Shown: positions 23,880 to 36,529 of the stretch, one piece after another
How positions within the stretch are numbered: the first letter of the stretch is position 1
Layout of the letters: every line of letters starts with the position of its first letter
Assembly (NCBI GenBank): GCA_003255025.1
Contig: QANY01008720.1
Coordinates: 1,976,899-2,040,898, forward strand
Source: Datisca glomerata
Taxonomy: Eukaryota > Streptophyta > Magnoliopsida > Cucurbitales > Datiscaceae
Length of the DNA stretch: 64,000 nucleotides
Reading direction: 5' to 3'
Translations under genes and position numbers: made by a program
The notes under the pieces: generated by a model
The model's input: the letters and a program-made list of their open reading frames with translations, nothing else
The model's database searches: none
Told to the model about the DNA's origin: nothing

Positions 23880-24839
23880 AAAGTTTCCAGGTGATGTAAG
23901 TATGTTTTGTTTAATAATTCATACGACATGGAATTGATAAAAGTTGATGTAATTTAAGTGAGTTTATGGTATGCACAACTGGTGACAATATGGGATAACA
24001 TGATGAAGGATGAGAAGATCCTTTATTACAAGGATGCTAAAATTGAAGCTCTTGAATGCGGAGTGCAACAACCCAGTGTTAGTGGTGAGCATGAAAGTGG
24101 AACTTGCTCACATGCTACATACTTGAGAAGTTTGTGGATCTTGTTGTAATAATTGATTAGAGGAAGATGATAGTGTAGCAGAGATGGAGTTAGGAGAGTT
24201 CTTAGAGTTACATTATCACATGTTGAAGAGGAGTTTCTTGAAGCAATTATTAGGTTGCGTCGATCCGGCTACCTGCACACTAAATGTCCATGGGTCGACA
24301 TCCAGTGTGACGGTAGCCGATGCGAGTTCTATAATCAGTATCGTCGACGATGATGAAGAGATTAAGTTCGATGGTGAATTGAATGATGCAAAAGATCTAA
24401 GGGCGAAGATGTTGAACGCTCAAGGAGATATTTTGGTGAGTACCTTCAAGAAATACTTCATCAAGGAGTCAGACGGTTCTATTACCCCTCAATCAAAACT
24501 AGTGGTCAGTCATTCATGGTTTCACTTTGTGGAGACACCTACGACAATCCGTGAGAAGAATTGGGCTAATACTTGTTTTCAAGATTTTGTGGATGGTGTC
24601 ATGAGGTTTCAAAAGAATCACCACACAAGAGTTACTGGATGCATGTTATTTATCCAGGTAATAAATTTTGTTACATTGAGCCTCTTCACATGATAATAAA
24701 CATAACTATACTCATAAGTTCATTTTGTTGCAGCATTTTTAATTGGAGAAGTTGAAATGTGTTGGAGAATTTGTTGATAGGGAGCAGCCTTCACTATTTT
24801 TGTGGAATGACCAAGTTATTTCAAAAGTGATGAAGTATG
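23880..24839 (+). pseudogene. Unrecognised gene fragment, two putative exons
   Basis: An open segment at 24184-24655 encodes an acidic, hydrophilic stretch (SIVDDDEEIKFDGEL), followed by a plausible GT donor (after TTTATCCAG) and, after an AG near 24734, a second coding-like stretch (K-C-V-G-E-F-V-D-R-E-Q-P-S-L-F-L-W-N-D-Q) that runs directly into the copia element at 24840. An earlier 63-codon frame (23958-24149) may belong to it. I do not recognise the family. The exon-intron pattern and a W-N-D-like motif suggest a transposon-associated or host gene broken by the copia insertion. Confidence 0.4.
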
Positions 24840-26820
24840 TGTTAGGGGTTATGCCCTCAAAGCATGTGTATTGACATTTTGATATAAAATTTAAAGAGGA
24901 TTACATTTTCTTATAATTGTTTTTTAAAATTATTGTTGAATAATTTATATAAATATTCATTAATGAGACTATGATCTTGTATTAGTACGAGAGGATTAAG
25001 ATCATAGATAATGAATAAAATTATCAGCAATATATTAAAGTATGTAATCTTTAATGAATTGTTGCTAGTACAATTCACTAAACATTATGAATGCGTTTGA
25101 TCTAGATCCGGATCATTGATGTGGATAGACATTTTAGTGAAGGTATTTTATATAATAAGATTATATATGACAGGACCGATATGAATTAATATCTTTATTA
25201 ACGTGTCGTTTATCATAAAGATTTAATACACATCAATTCGATGATCATATGTACATCAGTCTAAATCCTGAGTAGTCATGAACTTCTATGAATGTCTACA
25301 TGATCGTTAAGGTTTGTTTGTTAAACAAGCTAGTGACTTTTGTTTTGGAGATACAGTAATGTAGATGGCTTGGGATATGATCGTACAAGATTTGGAATCT
25401 AAGCTTTCCTAACGGATCGTATATTGGTTCCCTTAAGTGTTAGTTCTGGAACTGAATGGTTATTGAGCTCAAATTTTGAAATAAGATTATAAATTAGTCA
25501 TTCACTAGTGGATAAATTGTACTTAAGGATCAAGAGACAATTAGAAGGATAAAACAGTAATTTTGATCAGTTCTAATTTACGAACTAATAATTGGAGGAC
25601 AGAACTACATAAAATGATTATGCCAGTGGACTACATGAGAATACTTTGTAAATACATTTTATAATCTCTAAGAGTGTAATTCCATATTTATAGTGGACTA
25701 ATAATGGAATTAATAAATAATATTATTTAATTAAAAAAATTAATTAATAATCTAGTTCATTGAAGCTTAAGATTATAGGTCCATGGTCCCCAAGTCACCT
25801 CTATACTACGCTGTCTAGAGTGTGAGTATTTTAGGACATGAGAAAATGACTGACTTGCAAAAGAAATTTTTATTTTGGGGCAAGTACATAATCATGAGAT
25901 AATTATGTATGATTAATTAATTAAGAATTATTTAATTAAATTATTTTTAAATTTAAATAAAATTTTTGANGAGATAGAATATCTAATTTATGAAATCAGA
26001 TAATTAAATTATTATTAGATAATAATTTAAATCAACTAAATATTTTATTTGTGAAATAACAGATAAGCTAGTTGATAGAGATAATCAGATATGTTAATTT
26101 CGAATTAACTGATATCTAGATAATTATCTGATTAAAATAAATATTTAATTCACAGTAATTGTCACATGTCAATCTTTGATAGGGTATTGGAAATTAACAT
26201 GGACTATTGTAGTGCCACATGATACTATAGTAGTGAGTGTGCAACACTGAAGTGTCACATGGCACTACAGTGGTATCGTGAGGCACTATGCTGGCTCACG
26301 ACACACTATAGTTGTGCACAATTGCAGTGAGTCCCACTGTAATTGGTAATTTAACAATTAAATATTATTTCAATTTATTCCTAAAATATGATACACTATT
26401 ATATAGAACATACACATATATTATTCTAATGGCCTTAGAGGTTGAAAGAAGATGAGAGAATCAGTTGATCAGATCATCAGTTCATCAATCGAATGTTGAA
26501 TTGAAAACACGATTGGTGTTAGAGAGATTTTCTTCTATGATTAAATGTTAGTCAAATATCTAAAAGACGTTCTTTTAGAGAACCATCTCACTAAAAGTCA
26601 TTCTCAGTAAATCTCTAGATCTCATGTGTTAAGAACATTTGGAGGCTGAAAATGTGTCTTGTAATCTTGGTGTGGATCTCGGAGTCTACTGATCGTTGTG
26701 ATGATTTTGTAGGAACGGAGGTATATGATTTTTAATATTGTATGTTGTAAATTCAACTTACAAATATATAATGGATTCTGTCTGATTGAAAAAGAGTTTT
26801 CAATAAAAGTTTATTGGGTT
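24840..26820 (+). repeat. 5' LTR of the large copia element
   Basis: Begins TGTTAGGGGTTATGCCCTC; the partner begins TATTGGGGGTTATGCCCTC at 32575. Shared landmarks include GATCTAGATCCGGATCATTG, CACATGGCACTACAGT repeats near 26210-26300, and AATCAGTTGATCA near 26460. It contains the single ambiguous base n at 25970, where the 3' copy has extra sequence, so a small assembly or alignment problem may sit there. The 3' boundary is approximate. Confidence 0.75.
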
Positions 26821-28650
26821 ACGCTTTGTTTTAATTTTTCCTAGATCTTGTGTAAGCCAAATTGAGGCGTAAAATTTTTTGTAATTTTATTTTGAATATT
26901 ATTGTAATTATTTCGAATGTGAGAAGAGGAAGAATGCACGAGACGAATGGAAATTTTTTTGTATTTACACTAAAACACTGTTCATCCACAAAAATATTGT
27001 TCATCAATGAAAACACTGTTTCACGCCAGAAATTTTCTGTTCTGGCAGAGGTGAACAATGCCGACGGTGAACAGTGGCTGTCCGGCGGTAAGACAGGGAA
27101 CGATGGTGATGGCCGGCGATCGGAGAGTCTTATCGTCAGTGACAACTATTGTCACATTTTAGAAAAGTTTTCAACAAACCATGCAACCAACTCTATCACC
27201 TAAGTGTTTTACCAAAACCCAAACTCTTATAATTATCCATTTAAATTTTGAAATTAATGTAATTTAAAAATTTATTAATTAATTTTTTGATTTTATGAAA
27301 TTAAAAATTAATAGGTTGATTGGGTTTGACCCAAATTTGTCCAAATTAAACAAAGTGTTTATTCGACAAAGTCAAAGTGAACTATATTGAAAAGACTAAT
27401 TATAGAAATTGTTTTAATTAAGAAAAATAGTTTTTCTAATTAAAAATTGTTTTGTTCAAAGCTTGAAGATTATGAAGATGAACATGAGAGGGAGATGCAA
27501 TATTTGGGAAATATGTATTCTTAAAGTCCATTTTGTAATTTTATTTCTTTATTTCAAGGGCTGTAATTTAGAAAATACTCAATTATCACTCGGTCCATTA
27601 TTATTTTATTTAATTGTTAAATAATTATTTAATTGTTATATTTGATCACATATCCATGCATTAGTCGATCACATGTCATACGTAAAAATCCCACACAGTT
27701 TATTCAATCATGCATCTCATCTGTAGAAACATGATTTATTAGAATTGTCCTAATATGTTTATATGTATTACTTTATAAAATCAATCGCATGTAAACTGCT
27801 AAGTTTTAACTACTTAAAACTTGATGATCAGACAACACTAAAGATTATAGTAACATTTATCTTAACTGACTTTAGTAAAAGAGTTTTATTAAAGTTTGAT
27901 GAATAAAATTAATTAGTTAATCTAAGTTTACTTAACTATGACATAGGCTCTTTAGAAAGTTAAATGAACTTAGACCAATGAGATTGGATTAACTAATAAT
28001 TAAATATTCATAAAATTATTAATTTAACTAGTAATTAATTTAAAATTAATTGATTAGTTAAAATAGAAACACATTATCATAAAATAGTTAGTGGGAAAAA
28101 GTTTACATGTCAATGTAATCTGTGGTCTTCGTCACTAGTACAACACCGTGAAGTGCAGTGAGGGCCTCGAGATGGCTTTGTTTTCATCCTATAAGGAAGG
28201 TTTCGAGCTATACCAATACCATGGTTGAGCTTCTTAAGAAGATAAGAGGAAGTGATGTAGTTTAGTTTTGAATGACCGTAAGACGTCATATTCTAAATGA
28301 AGTCATGAAATCTAAAATGATGGGTTACACTCACAAAGTCACAATTAAGATTTCATCTGGATAGTTGTAACTTGACCAAACAAGCGATACCTTATTGTTA
28401 AAAGAGAACATATGAGATATTTTAAATTTTAATTAATAAGGATGATAATGTCTCATAGTTAGTCTGAGATTAATCTGACCGACTCTAAGGCTGCAGATTA
28501 ATCGTTGGGTTATTTTATCGTGATTAGTAAATGCTAAATTTATGTGTTTATTATTTGCATTCCTGTATCACGTTTATTTTTCAAATTATAGATATTTATC
28601 AATTATATTGAATCATGTATGTTTTAAATTTCAGTTATTAATATTATCTC
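26821..28650 (+). other. Copia leader between 5' LTR and gag
   Basis: About 1.8 kb without coding similarity. A GC-richer island at 27030-27130 (GCCGACGGTGAACAGTGGC, GGCCGGCGATCGG) stands out from AT-rich surroundings. No clear tRNA primer site was found where expected, another sign of decay. The open frame at 26862-27203 has no recognised domain. Confidence 0.5.
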
Positions 28651-28654
28651 TACC

Positions 28655-29570
28655 ACGGGCAACCCTAACACTACTTTACTCGCACTTGAGAAATTGAATG
28701 GTGATAATTTCATACATCAGAAATCAAATATGAACTTAATGCTGATTTGTGAGAACCATAAGTTCATTCTTACTGAGAAATGTCCTTAGGAACTCGCTAT
28801 TAACGCCCATAAGATTATTAGGGTCAAATATGATGTTTGGATCATATCAAACAACAAGGTGAAGTGCTACATGCTTGTGAGCATGAATGTTGTTCTGAGA
28901 ACCAAGCATGAAAGCATGGAGACTGCCAATGAGATTATGGAATCTTTACAGGCAATGTTTGGACAGCAATTTGATCAAAGTCATCATGAGGCCACTAGGA
29001 GCTATATGACAACTAAGATGAGGAATGATACTTTTATTCAAGAACATGTTTTGAACATGATTAACATAATACACGAGGCAGGAGTACATGGGGTGACCAT
29101 TGAAGAGTGGACTCAAGTTAGCATCATACTAGAGTCACTCACACCAGCTTTTTCAGGGTTCATGACCAACCATGTTATGAAAAAGTTACAATTCTACATG
29201 ACCCAATTGTTGATTGACTGCAGACTTTTATGTCACTCAACCTTAGAATGACCAAAGAGGGTGAGACAAATGTTATCGAGCAAAAGCCTTCTTCCAATAT
29301 TGTTAAGAACAAGAAAATGAATAAGAACAATGGACAAGAGTAAGAACAAAAGAGGAAATAAAGCCAAGAAATCGTTGAAAGCCAAGAAATCGTTGAAAGC
29401 CAAGAAGAACAAGAAAGACATCAAGCCCAAAGGAAAGTGCTTCCACTGTATGGTTAAAGGTCATTGGAAGAGAAATTGTAAAAAGTATCTTTCTGAGCTG
29501 AAAAAGAAAGGTAAATATGATTTACTTGTACTTGAAGCTTATTTAGTGGAATATGATTTGTCATCATGAA
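28655..29570 (+). pseudogene. Copia gag with zinc knuckle
   Basis: Reads from L-E-K-L-N-G-D-N-F (28688) through a capsid-like region (28859-29251; Y-M-T-T-K-M, F-I-Q-E-H-V) to a basic segment with the repeat AKKSLKAKKSLKAKK and a CCHC zinc knuckle C-F-H-C-M-V-K-G-H-W-K-R-N-C (29439-29480). A stop at 28788, a frameshift near 29240 and other breaks separate the pieces. Gag would package element RNA in cytoplasmic particles. Confidence 0.8.
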
Positions 29571-32420
29571 TACTTGATTCAGGAGCCACTAACCATGTAT
29601 GTTCTTCTTTGTAAATGCTTGATTCGTCAAAAGAGTTGGCTGATGGCGAGGTCGTTTTGAGAGTTGGTAGTGGTGTGCTTATGTCGGCTAAAGCTTTAGG
29701 GACATTACGTTTACTTTTTGGATATAATTACTTAGTTTTGAACGATATTTATTATATTCTTGGTTTTTCGAGGAATTTGATTTCTCTTTCATTTTTGCAA
29801 GAACAGTTATTTGAAGTTTCTTTCATTAATAAAGAGTTTGTTATTTCTAAGAATGGGTTCGATATATGTCATGCTAAAATTATAAATGGATTGTATATGT
29901 TTAAACCAACTGAACGCGTGTTAAATAATTCTAAATTATTTAAAGTAGCAAAACTTAAAAATAACAAATGACAAAGAATTTCTCATGATGATAACACATA
30001 TTTATGGCATCTTAGGTTGGGACATATCAATCTAGATAGATTAAACAGGTTAACGAAGCATGGTGTTTTGAGAGAGTTAAAAGTTGGAACTCTTCCTTTT
30101 GTGAATCCTGTCTAGATGATAAAATAACCAAGAAACCTTTCACATGATAAAGGCCAAAGAGCCAAGGAACCACTTGAGTTAGTACATAGGAATGTATGTG
30201 GACCGATCAATGTACAAGCTAGAGGTGGGTATGGATATTTTATCACTTTCATTAACGACTACTCAAGATATGGTTATAGTTACCTAATGTATTGAAAGTC
30301 TTAAATTTTTGGAAAGTTTAAAGACTTCAAGGCTGAAACTGAAAAGCAAGTAGGTAAATTATTGAAAACCCTTTGATCCGATCGAGGTGGTGAATACTTG
30401 GATTTAGAATTCAAGGATTATTTGTTGGAGTGTGGAATCATATCCCAACTCACAGCACCAGGAACACCACAACAAAATGGTGTTGCTGACAGGAGAAATC
30501 GATTCTTATTGGATATGGTTAGGTCGATGTTAAGCTACTCATCATTGTCACTTACATTTTGACGATATGCACTACACACAGCAACTTACATTTTTGAATG
30601 TAGTGCCCTCTAAGTCTGTAAGTAAGACACTTTTAGAGTTATGGAATGACTCCAAACCTAGTTCGCATCATTTCTGTATATGGGCGTGTCCATCTCACGT
30701 TCTTAGACCCGAGATCGAAAAGTTAGACTCAAGGTTTGAGGTATGCATATTCGTTGGCTATTCTTTAGAAGTAGATGTGGGTACTTTTATAGTCACAATG
30801 ATCAAATGGTGCTTGTATCGACAAATACAACATTTCTTGAGTATGACTATATGCAAATACAACATTGCTTGTATCGACAAATACAACATTTCTTGAGATC
30901 AGACCACCTTTAATTTCTACTAATAAACGACAAACCAGAGAAACCGAAGTTCCTGCTAGGAAACCTCGGTACAACTTCATAGTGGGAGGGTTGTAAGACA
31001 ACCAGTTTGCTACAAACTGGAGACACATGTCCTAGGGTTAGATAATAATAAGGACGATCTATTATCTCATGAAGAAGCAATGGATGATCTTGTAAAGGAG
31101 AAATGGCAAGGTGCCATGAACCAGGAAATGTAATCTATGTATTCTAATTCTGTCTGGGAACTTGTAGATCCAGCTGAAGATGTCAGGCCCATTGATGTAA
31201 ATGGGTTTTCAAGAAGAATAGAGGTGCATATGGGAAAGTAGAGACTTTCAAGACACAGTTCGTAGCCAAGGGTTATACACAAAGGGAGAGAGTCGATTAT
31301 GAAAAGACATTCTCCCATGTGGCCATGCTAAAATCCATTCACATCCTTTTGTCCATAAGCGCTAGTTTTGACTATGAAATATGGAAAATGGACTTCAATA
31401 CAGCTTTTCTGAATGACTCTCTTGAAGAAATCATCTATATGATGCAACCAGAAAGGTTCGTACAAAAGAGGCAAGATTAGAAAGTATGCAAGTCGCTTAA
31501 ATCCATTTATGGATTAAAGAAAGCATTTAGATCTTTAAATCTTACCTTTGATGAGATTATAAAGTCTCATGACTTCGAGAAAAATGTTGGCGAAGCCTGT
31601 ATTTATAAATACACTAAATATAAGATAATGGTTTTCTTAGTTTTTTATGTTGATGATATTCTCCTCATTAAGAATGATGTAGAAACTTTGTCAAAGGTAA
31701 AGAAGTGGTTAGCTAAAAAATTTCAAATGAAATATTTGGGAGAAGCGAGCTATGTTCTAGGCATCCAAATCCTAAGGGATAGAAAGAACAAGTTTTTAAC
31801 ACTTTCTCAGGCATCTTATATTGATAAGGTGCTGGAGAGATTCTTTATGGAGTATTCCAAGAAAGGTCAATAACTGACCATATATGGAATTGTCCTCTCT
31901 AAGGAACAATGTCCTAAGACACCTCAGGAGGAAGAGGATGTGAGAAAGGTTCCCTATACTTCGGCAGTTGGAAGTCTCATGTATGTCATATTATGTACGA
32001 GACCGGACATCTATCATGCAGTGGGAATTGTCAGTTGTTATCAATTGAATCCAGGTTTGGAACACTGGATTGCAGGAAAACACATTCTCAAGTATCGTAG
32101 GAGAATGAGAAACAATACGCTTGTTTATTCAGGTGGAGACCTGAACCCCACTGCATATATTGATTGTGATTTTCAATAAGACAGAGACAGTCAAAAGTCG
32201 ATATCTAGATCAGTATTCATCCTAGGTGGATGAGCTATAGTATGGAGTAGTATGAAACAATCCAGCATTGTAGATTCCACTATGAAAGCCAAATATATAG
32301 TGGCTTGTGAAGCTGCGAAAGAGGCGGTATGGCTCAGAAAGTTCTATTCTGATTGGGAATTAGTTTCAGATATGGACAAGCCACTGATTTTGTACCATGA
32401 TAATAGTGGGACGTAACAAA
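29571..32420 (+). pseudogene. Copia pol (protease, integrase, RT, RNase H)
   Basis: Protease active site DSGATNH at 29577-29597. Integrase zinc region L-R-L-G-H-I-N at 30012-30032, its C-x-x-C half in another frame near 30098. Core: SDRGGEYLDLE near 30379 and T-P-Q-Q-N-G-V-A-D-R-R-N near 30470; the catalytic glutamate of the usual V-x-E-R-R-N is aspartate here. RT: YVDDILLIK at 31649-31675 with intact Asp pair, after a damaged N-terminal half (31080-31560). RNase H: V-G-S-L-M-Y, T-R-P-D-I near 31965-32015 and S-T-M-K-A-K-Y near 32279. Many stops and frameshifts are present. A local duplication of AAATACAACATTTCTTGAG (30826-30896) interrupts the region after integrase. Confidence 0.85.
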
Positions 32421-32574
32421 TTCCAATTGAGGGGATGTGACTGTTATGAAAATAGCATCGAGACAGAACCTAGCTTATCCTTTTAGAAAGACACTTCCTG
32501 CAAGTCATTTGAGGGTCACGTGCATAACATGAGATTAAGAAAGATGCCACATTTGTTTTAGGGAAGTGGAAGAT

Positions 32575-34590
32575 TATTGGGGGTTATGCCCTCAAAGCAT
32601 GTATATTGACATTACGATATGAAATTTAAAGAGGATTACATTTTTCTTTTAAATTATTGTTGAATAATTTATATAAATTTCTAAAAATTCTATATTCATT
32701 AATGAGACTCTGATATTGTATTAGTACGAGAGGATTAAGATCATAGATAATAAATAAATTTGTCAGCAACATATTAAAGTATAGAATCATTAATAAATGG
32801 TTGCTAATACAGTTCACTAAACATTATGAAGGCGTGTGATCTAGATCCGGATCATTGATGTGGATAGACATATTAATGAAGATACTTTATATAATAATAT
32901 CATATATGACAGGACCGATATGAATTAATATCTTTATTAACGTGTCGTCTATCATAAAAATTTAATACACATCAATTCGATGATCATACGTAGATTAGTC
33001 TGAATCCTAAGTAGTCATGAACTCTTATGCATGTCTACTGGATATTTTGATTCACTCATTAAGGTCTGTTTGTTAATCAGGCTAGTGACTTTTATTTTAG
33101 AGATTTAGTGATGTGAATGGCTGGGGACATGGTCTTACAAGATTTGGAGTCTAAGCTTTCCTAATAGATCGTATATTAGTTCCCTAAAGTGTTATTTCTG
33201 GAACTGAATGGTTATTGAGCTCGAATTTATAATAAGATTATAAATTAACCATTCACTAGTGGATTAATGATACTCAAGGATCAAGAGGTAATTAGAAGGG
33301 TAAAATAGTAAGAATACTCTGTAAATACATTCTATAATCTCTAAGATTGTAATTCCATATTTATAATGGAGTAATAATGGAATTAATAAATAAGATTATT
33401 TAATTAATGAGTTTAATTCATAATCTAATTTATTGGAGCTTAGGATTACTGGTCCGTGGTCCCTAAGTTACCTCTATACAACACTCTCTAGGGTGTGAGT
33501 ATTTTAGGACATGAGAAAATGATTGACTTGCATAAAGAATTTTTATTCTAGGGCAAGTACATAATTATGAGATAATTTTGTATGATTAATTAATTAAATT
33601 ATTTGTAAATTTAAATATAATTATCAAAAATTATATATATAAAAGTAATTATTGATAAGTGAGATATAATATCTAATTTGTGAAATCAGATAATTAAATT
33701 ATTATTAGATAATAATTTAAATCAACTAAATCTTTTATTTGTGAAATAACAAATAAGTTGGTTTATACGGATAATCAGATATGTTAATTTTGAATTAACT
33801 GATATCTAGATAATTATCTAATTAAAATAAATATTTAATTCGTAGTAATTACCACGTGTCAATCATTGATACGGTATCAGAAATTGACATGTACTATTAT
33901 GGTGTCACATGGCACTACAGTAATGTGTGAGCAACACTATAGTGCCACATGACACTACAATGGTGTCGTGAGGCACTGTGTTGGCTCACGACACAATGCA
34001 GTGCCATGTGCCATTCATTTCAGTTTATCCCTAAAATTTGATACGTCATTATCTAGAATATATACAAATATTATTCTAATGGCTTTAGTGGTTGAAAGAA
34101 GAGGAGAGAATCAGTTGATCAAATCATCAGTTCGTCAATCAAGAGTTAAATTGAGAACACGATTGGTGTCAAAGAGATTTTCTTCTGTGATTAAACGTTA
34201 ATCAAATCTCTAAGGGAATAATCATCATGTTCTTTTAGATAAACGTCTCACTAAGTCATTTTCAGTAAATCTCTAGATCTCATATGTTGAGAACATCTAG
34301 AGACAGAAAATGTGTCTTGTAATATTCTACGTGCCCACACACGTCCTAGTTCATTGAGGGTTGACTTGAAAGATCTTCGTGTGAATTTCAGAGTCTACTG
34401 ATCGTCAGAACGATTTTGTGAGTATCGAGATCGATTGGTTTTTACAAGGACACTTGATATAGACTACAAGAGGTATAAGACTCATAACCTTGTATATTAT
34501 AGATTTAACTTATAAATATATAATGGATCCTGACTAATTGTAAAAGAGTTTTCAGTGAAAGTTTTTATTTGATTATCTTGGCGTTGCGTA
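32575..34590 (+). repeat. 3' LTR of the large copia element
   Basis: Partner of 24840-26820. It has an internal loss relative to the 5' LTR around 33300 (about 80 bases) and extra sequence near 33625-33660 and 34325-34480. The end is placed where the match to the 5' copy fades (GAGTTTTCAGTGAAAGTTT, shortly before 34590). Confidence 0.7.
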
Positions 34591-35802
34591 AGTTTTGTTT
34601 TATTAAAATATTCAATTTTTTATTAAAAGTTTAATTTTTTAAAAGGCCCCGATGACTAGCAATAAGCAGCTTTAAGGAGAGGGGGGGGACCTAAAAGCTT
34701 GTAGGTATGCATTTTAAAACACGTCAAAGTTCGTTAGATTACTCATGATTAATTATCATTAATTCATACATATTTGTATTATGTAGGTCGATACAATCGA
34801 AGTCTGTCAAGCTATTGGGGAGGACCACAAGCATCTTCATGAGAATATTTGTGTAGACTAACTTGATGAGTGAGGTGCTAGGCAAGACATATGTGCTTTA
34901 AGTACACAAGTGCATGCTCTTCATGCGGATGCAAGCTCCATGTGGGCGGACATGGCCCAAACAGTTGAGAAATGAAAGATGAGGGTTGTCCAAGAAAAAA
35001 ATCATGATAACTTTTGTGAGTCTTTTGGATAGGGACATTGTTTATCCTTGAGCCTAAAACAATGACCCACGTGCCACCCCAACACGAGAAGAAGAATAAG
35101 AACGAGGGTTTGATTATGAATTAATTCACTTTGGTGAAGAAGAGGATCATGACTCTTTATCATCCTTAGATGAAGCTGAAAAGGATGATTCCTTCATCCA
35201 GCTAGATGCATTCAGGAAATAAATGTTGACCTACTAATGGTTAGGAAACCATTAGTTGAGATGACTAGAGCGTCTAAAAGACGTAAGAATGTATTATTTT
35301 ATTTATTTGTATTGTATCTTTTCTACTAATTTAACATGTATCATCTTACTAGTAATCTAACTTCTTACTTGGGGTTATGTGTTGGTAAGGTAAACAAGTA
35401 ATGACTGTTGTAAAACATGAACATATTTCTTATGAAAGTCATTTTCCGATGCACTTATGCATCCAACGGGAGAGGAAAGCAAGACCACTAGTTAATTCAC
35501 CCTATTTGAAGGGTATTGCACCCACTAAACAAAAAAGAAAGGTGTTTAAAGTGTGTCTGCACACATTACTGGACACACTAGATGTCAAATATCAACTTTT
35601 GGTGGAGTGTGTATTTGAGAAAATCATAGTGGATAGGTAGTAGTCACATTAATCTAACAAACTTTTATTAAGTCGATCTATTTTTGTCTTTTGTAGTGAG
35701 GTTCTCATGAAAATCTCTGTGCACGATGCTGATTGGAAAGCGCTCAAACTCCCAATCCAAAAAGTTGGCTTGGCATACAGGTTATAAACTTGTTTTGACC
35801 TT
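34591..35802 (+). other. Unassigned sequence with coding-like patches
   Basis: Coding-like patches include 34900-35200 (with stops) and an open frame at 35401-35640 (basic; contains PTKQKRKVFKV), followed by a short H-D-A-D-W-K-A-L-K-L segment near 35722 that runs into the truncated gypsy element. These may be the downstream part of the broken gene whose 5' part lies at 23880-24839, on the far side of the copia element, but no family was recognised. A G-run of eight or more occurs at 34681. Confidence 0.35.
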
Positions 35803-36183
35803 AGAGGCTTGTCTCCCTCTCCTTCGTCTCCCCCTCTCTGTTCTATCTCTCTCTCTCCCCCCTCTATGTTCTGTCTCTTTCCCCTCTCTCTGTGCGTCTC
35901 TCTCTCTCCCTCTTATTCATCTCCCTCCCCCTTTCTGTTATGTTTCTCTCTCTCCTTCATCCCCCTGTTGCGTCTCTCTCTCTCTCTCTCTTCTCCGTCT
36001 CCCTTTTTTATTTTCCCCATTCTTTTGAATCGGTTCATCTGAACTGGACCGGTTCAGTCAGACCAGCCCAGGCCAAACCAGTTCAGTCAGACCAAACTGG
36101 ACTGAACCGACTCGGTCAGACTAGACCAGTTCAACTCGACCAGACCGAACCGGTCCAAAATAGCAGAACCCAACCAATTCAGA

Positions 36184-36291
36184 CCACCTGAACCTTGTTG
36201 AACCATTTTAATAATTTCACTCGATGTGGTTTCCATCTGTTCCCACCTGAACCTTGTTGAACCATTTTAATAATTTCACTCGATGTGGTTT
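36184..36291 (+). repeat. 49-bp direct duplication at an LTR deletion junction
   Basis: The block starting CCACCTGAACCTTGTTG and ending GATGTGGTTT occurs at 36184-36232 and again at 36243-36291, 59 bases apart. The second copy is joined directly to TGGTATCAAAGCC, the primer site. The remaining roughly 1.2 kb of LTR seen in the other element is missing here. Confidence 0.85.
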
Positions 36292-36529
36292 TGGTATCAA
36301 AGCCATGGTTTTAGATTCTGTAGACTTTTCTATGTAAAAAGTATGGCATGTCGCTCATTCTGCTCCTCCATCATCTTACAAGTCAGGTACGCATGTTATA
36401 TTTATGTTTTAACTATTAAATCAGTTGATATGCTTTAGATTCGTTATGACACATTCGATTACGCTTATGTTATTTTTCTCGTTAAAATATTAGACTTTTG
36501 GTAAGTCTTTGGTTGTATGGTTAGCAGTA

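Larger units (their letters stand above)
24840..34590 (+). mobile_element. Ty1/copia LTR retrotransposon, about 9.7 kb, defective
   Basis: Two LTRs of about 2 kb (24840 to about 26820 and 32575 to about 34590) flank a long leader, gag and pol in copia order (protease, integrase, RT, RNase H). A purine-rich tract (32561-32573) precedes the 3' LTR. Stops and frameshifts in all domains make it inactive. The inner and outer ends of the LTRs are only approximate because the copies diverge there, and no convincing target duplication was found. The pol motifs resemble large plant copia elements, but I do not assign a lineage. Confidence 0.85.

Noticed and set aside
26862..27203. 113-codon frame in the copia leader
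   Set aside because: No gag or other domain; it overlaps an equally long minus-strand frame caused by a locally GC-rich, stop-poor island.
34705..34709. GTATG after the large copia element as a possible target duplication matching the bases before 24840
   Set aside because: It lies more than 100 bases beyond where LTR similarity ends and is not preceded by a CA terminus; a 5-base match is easily chance.
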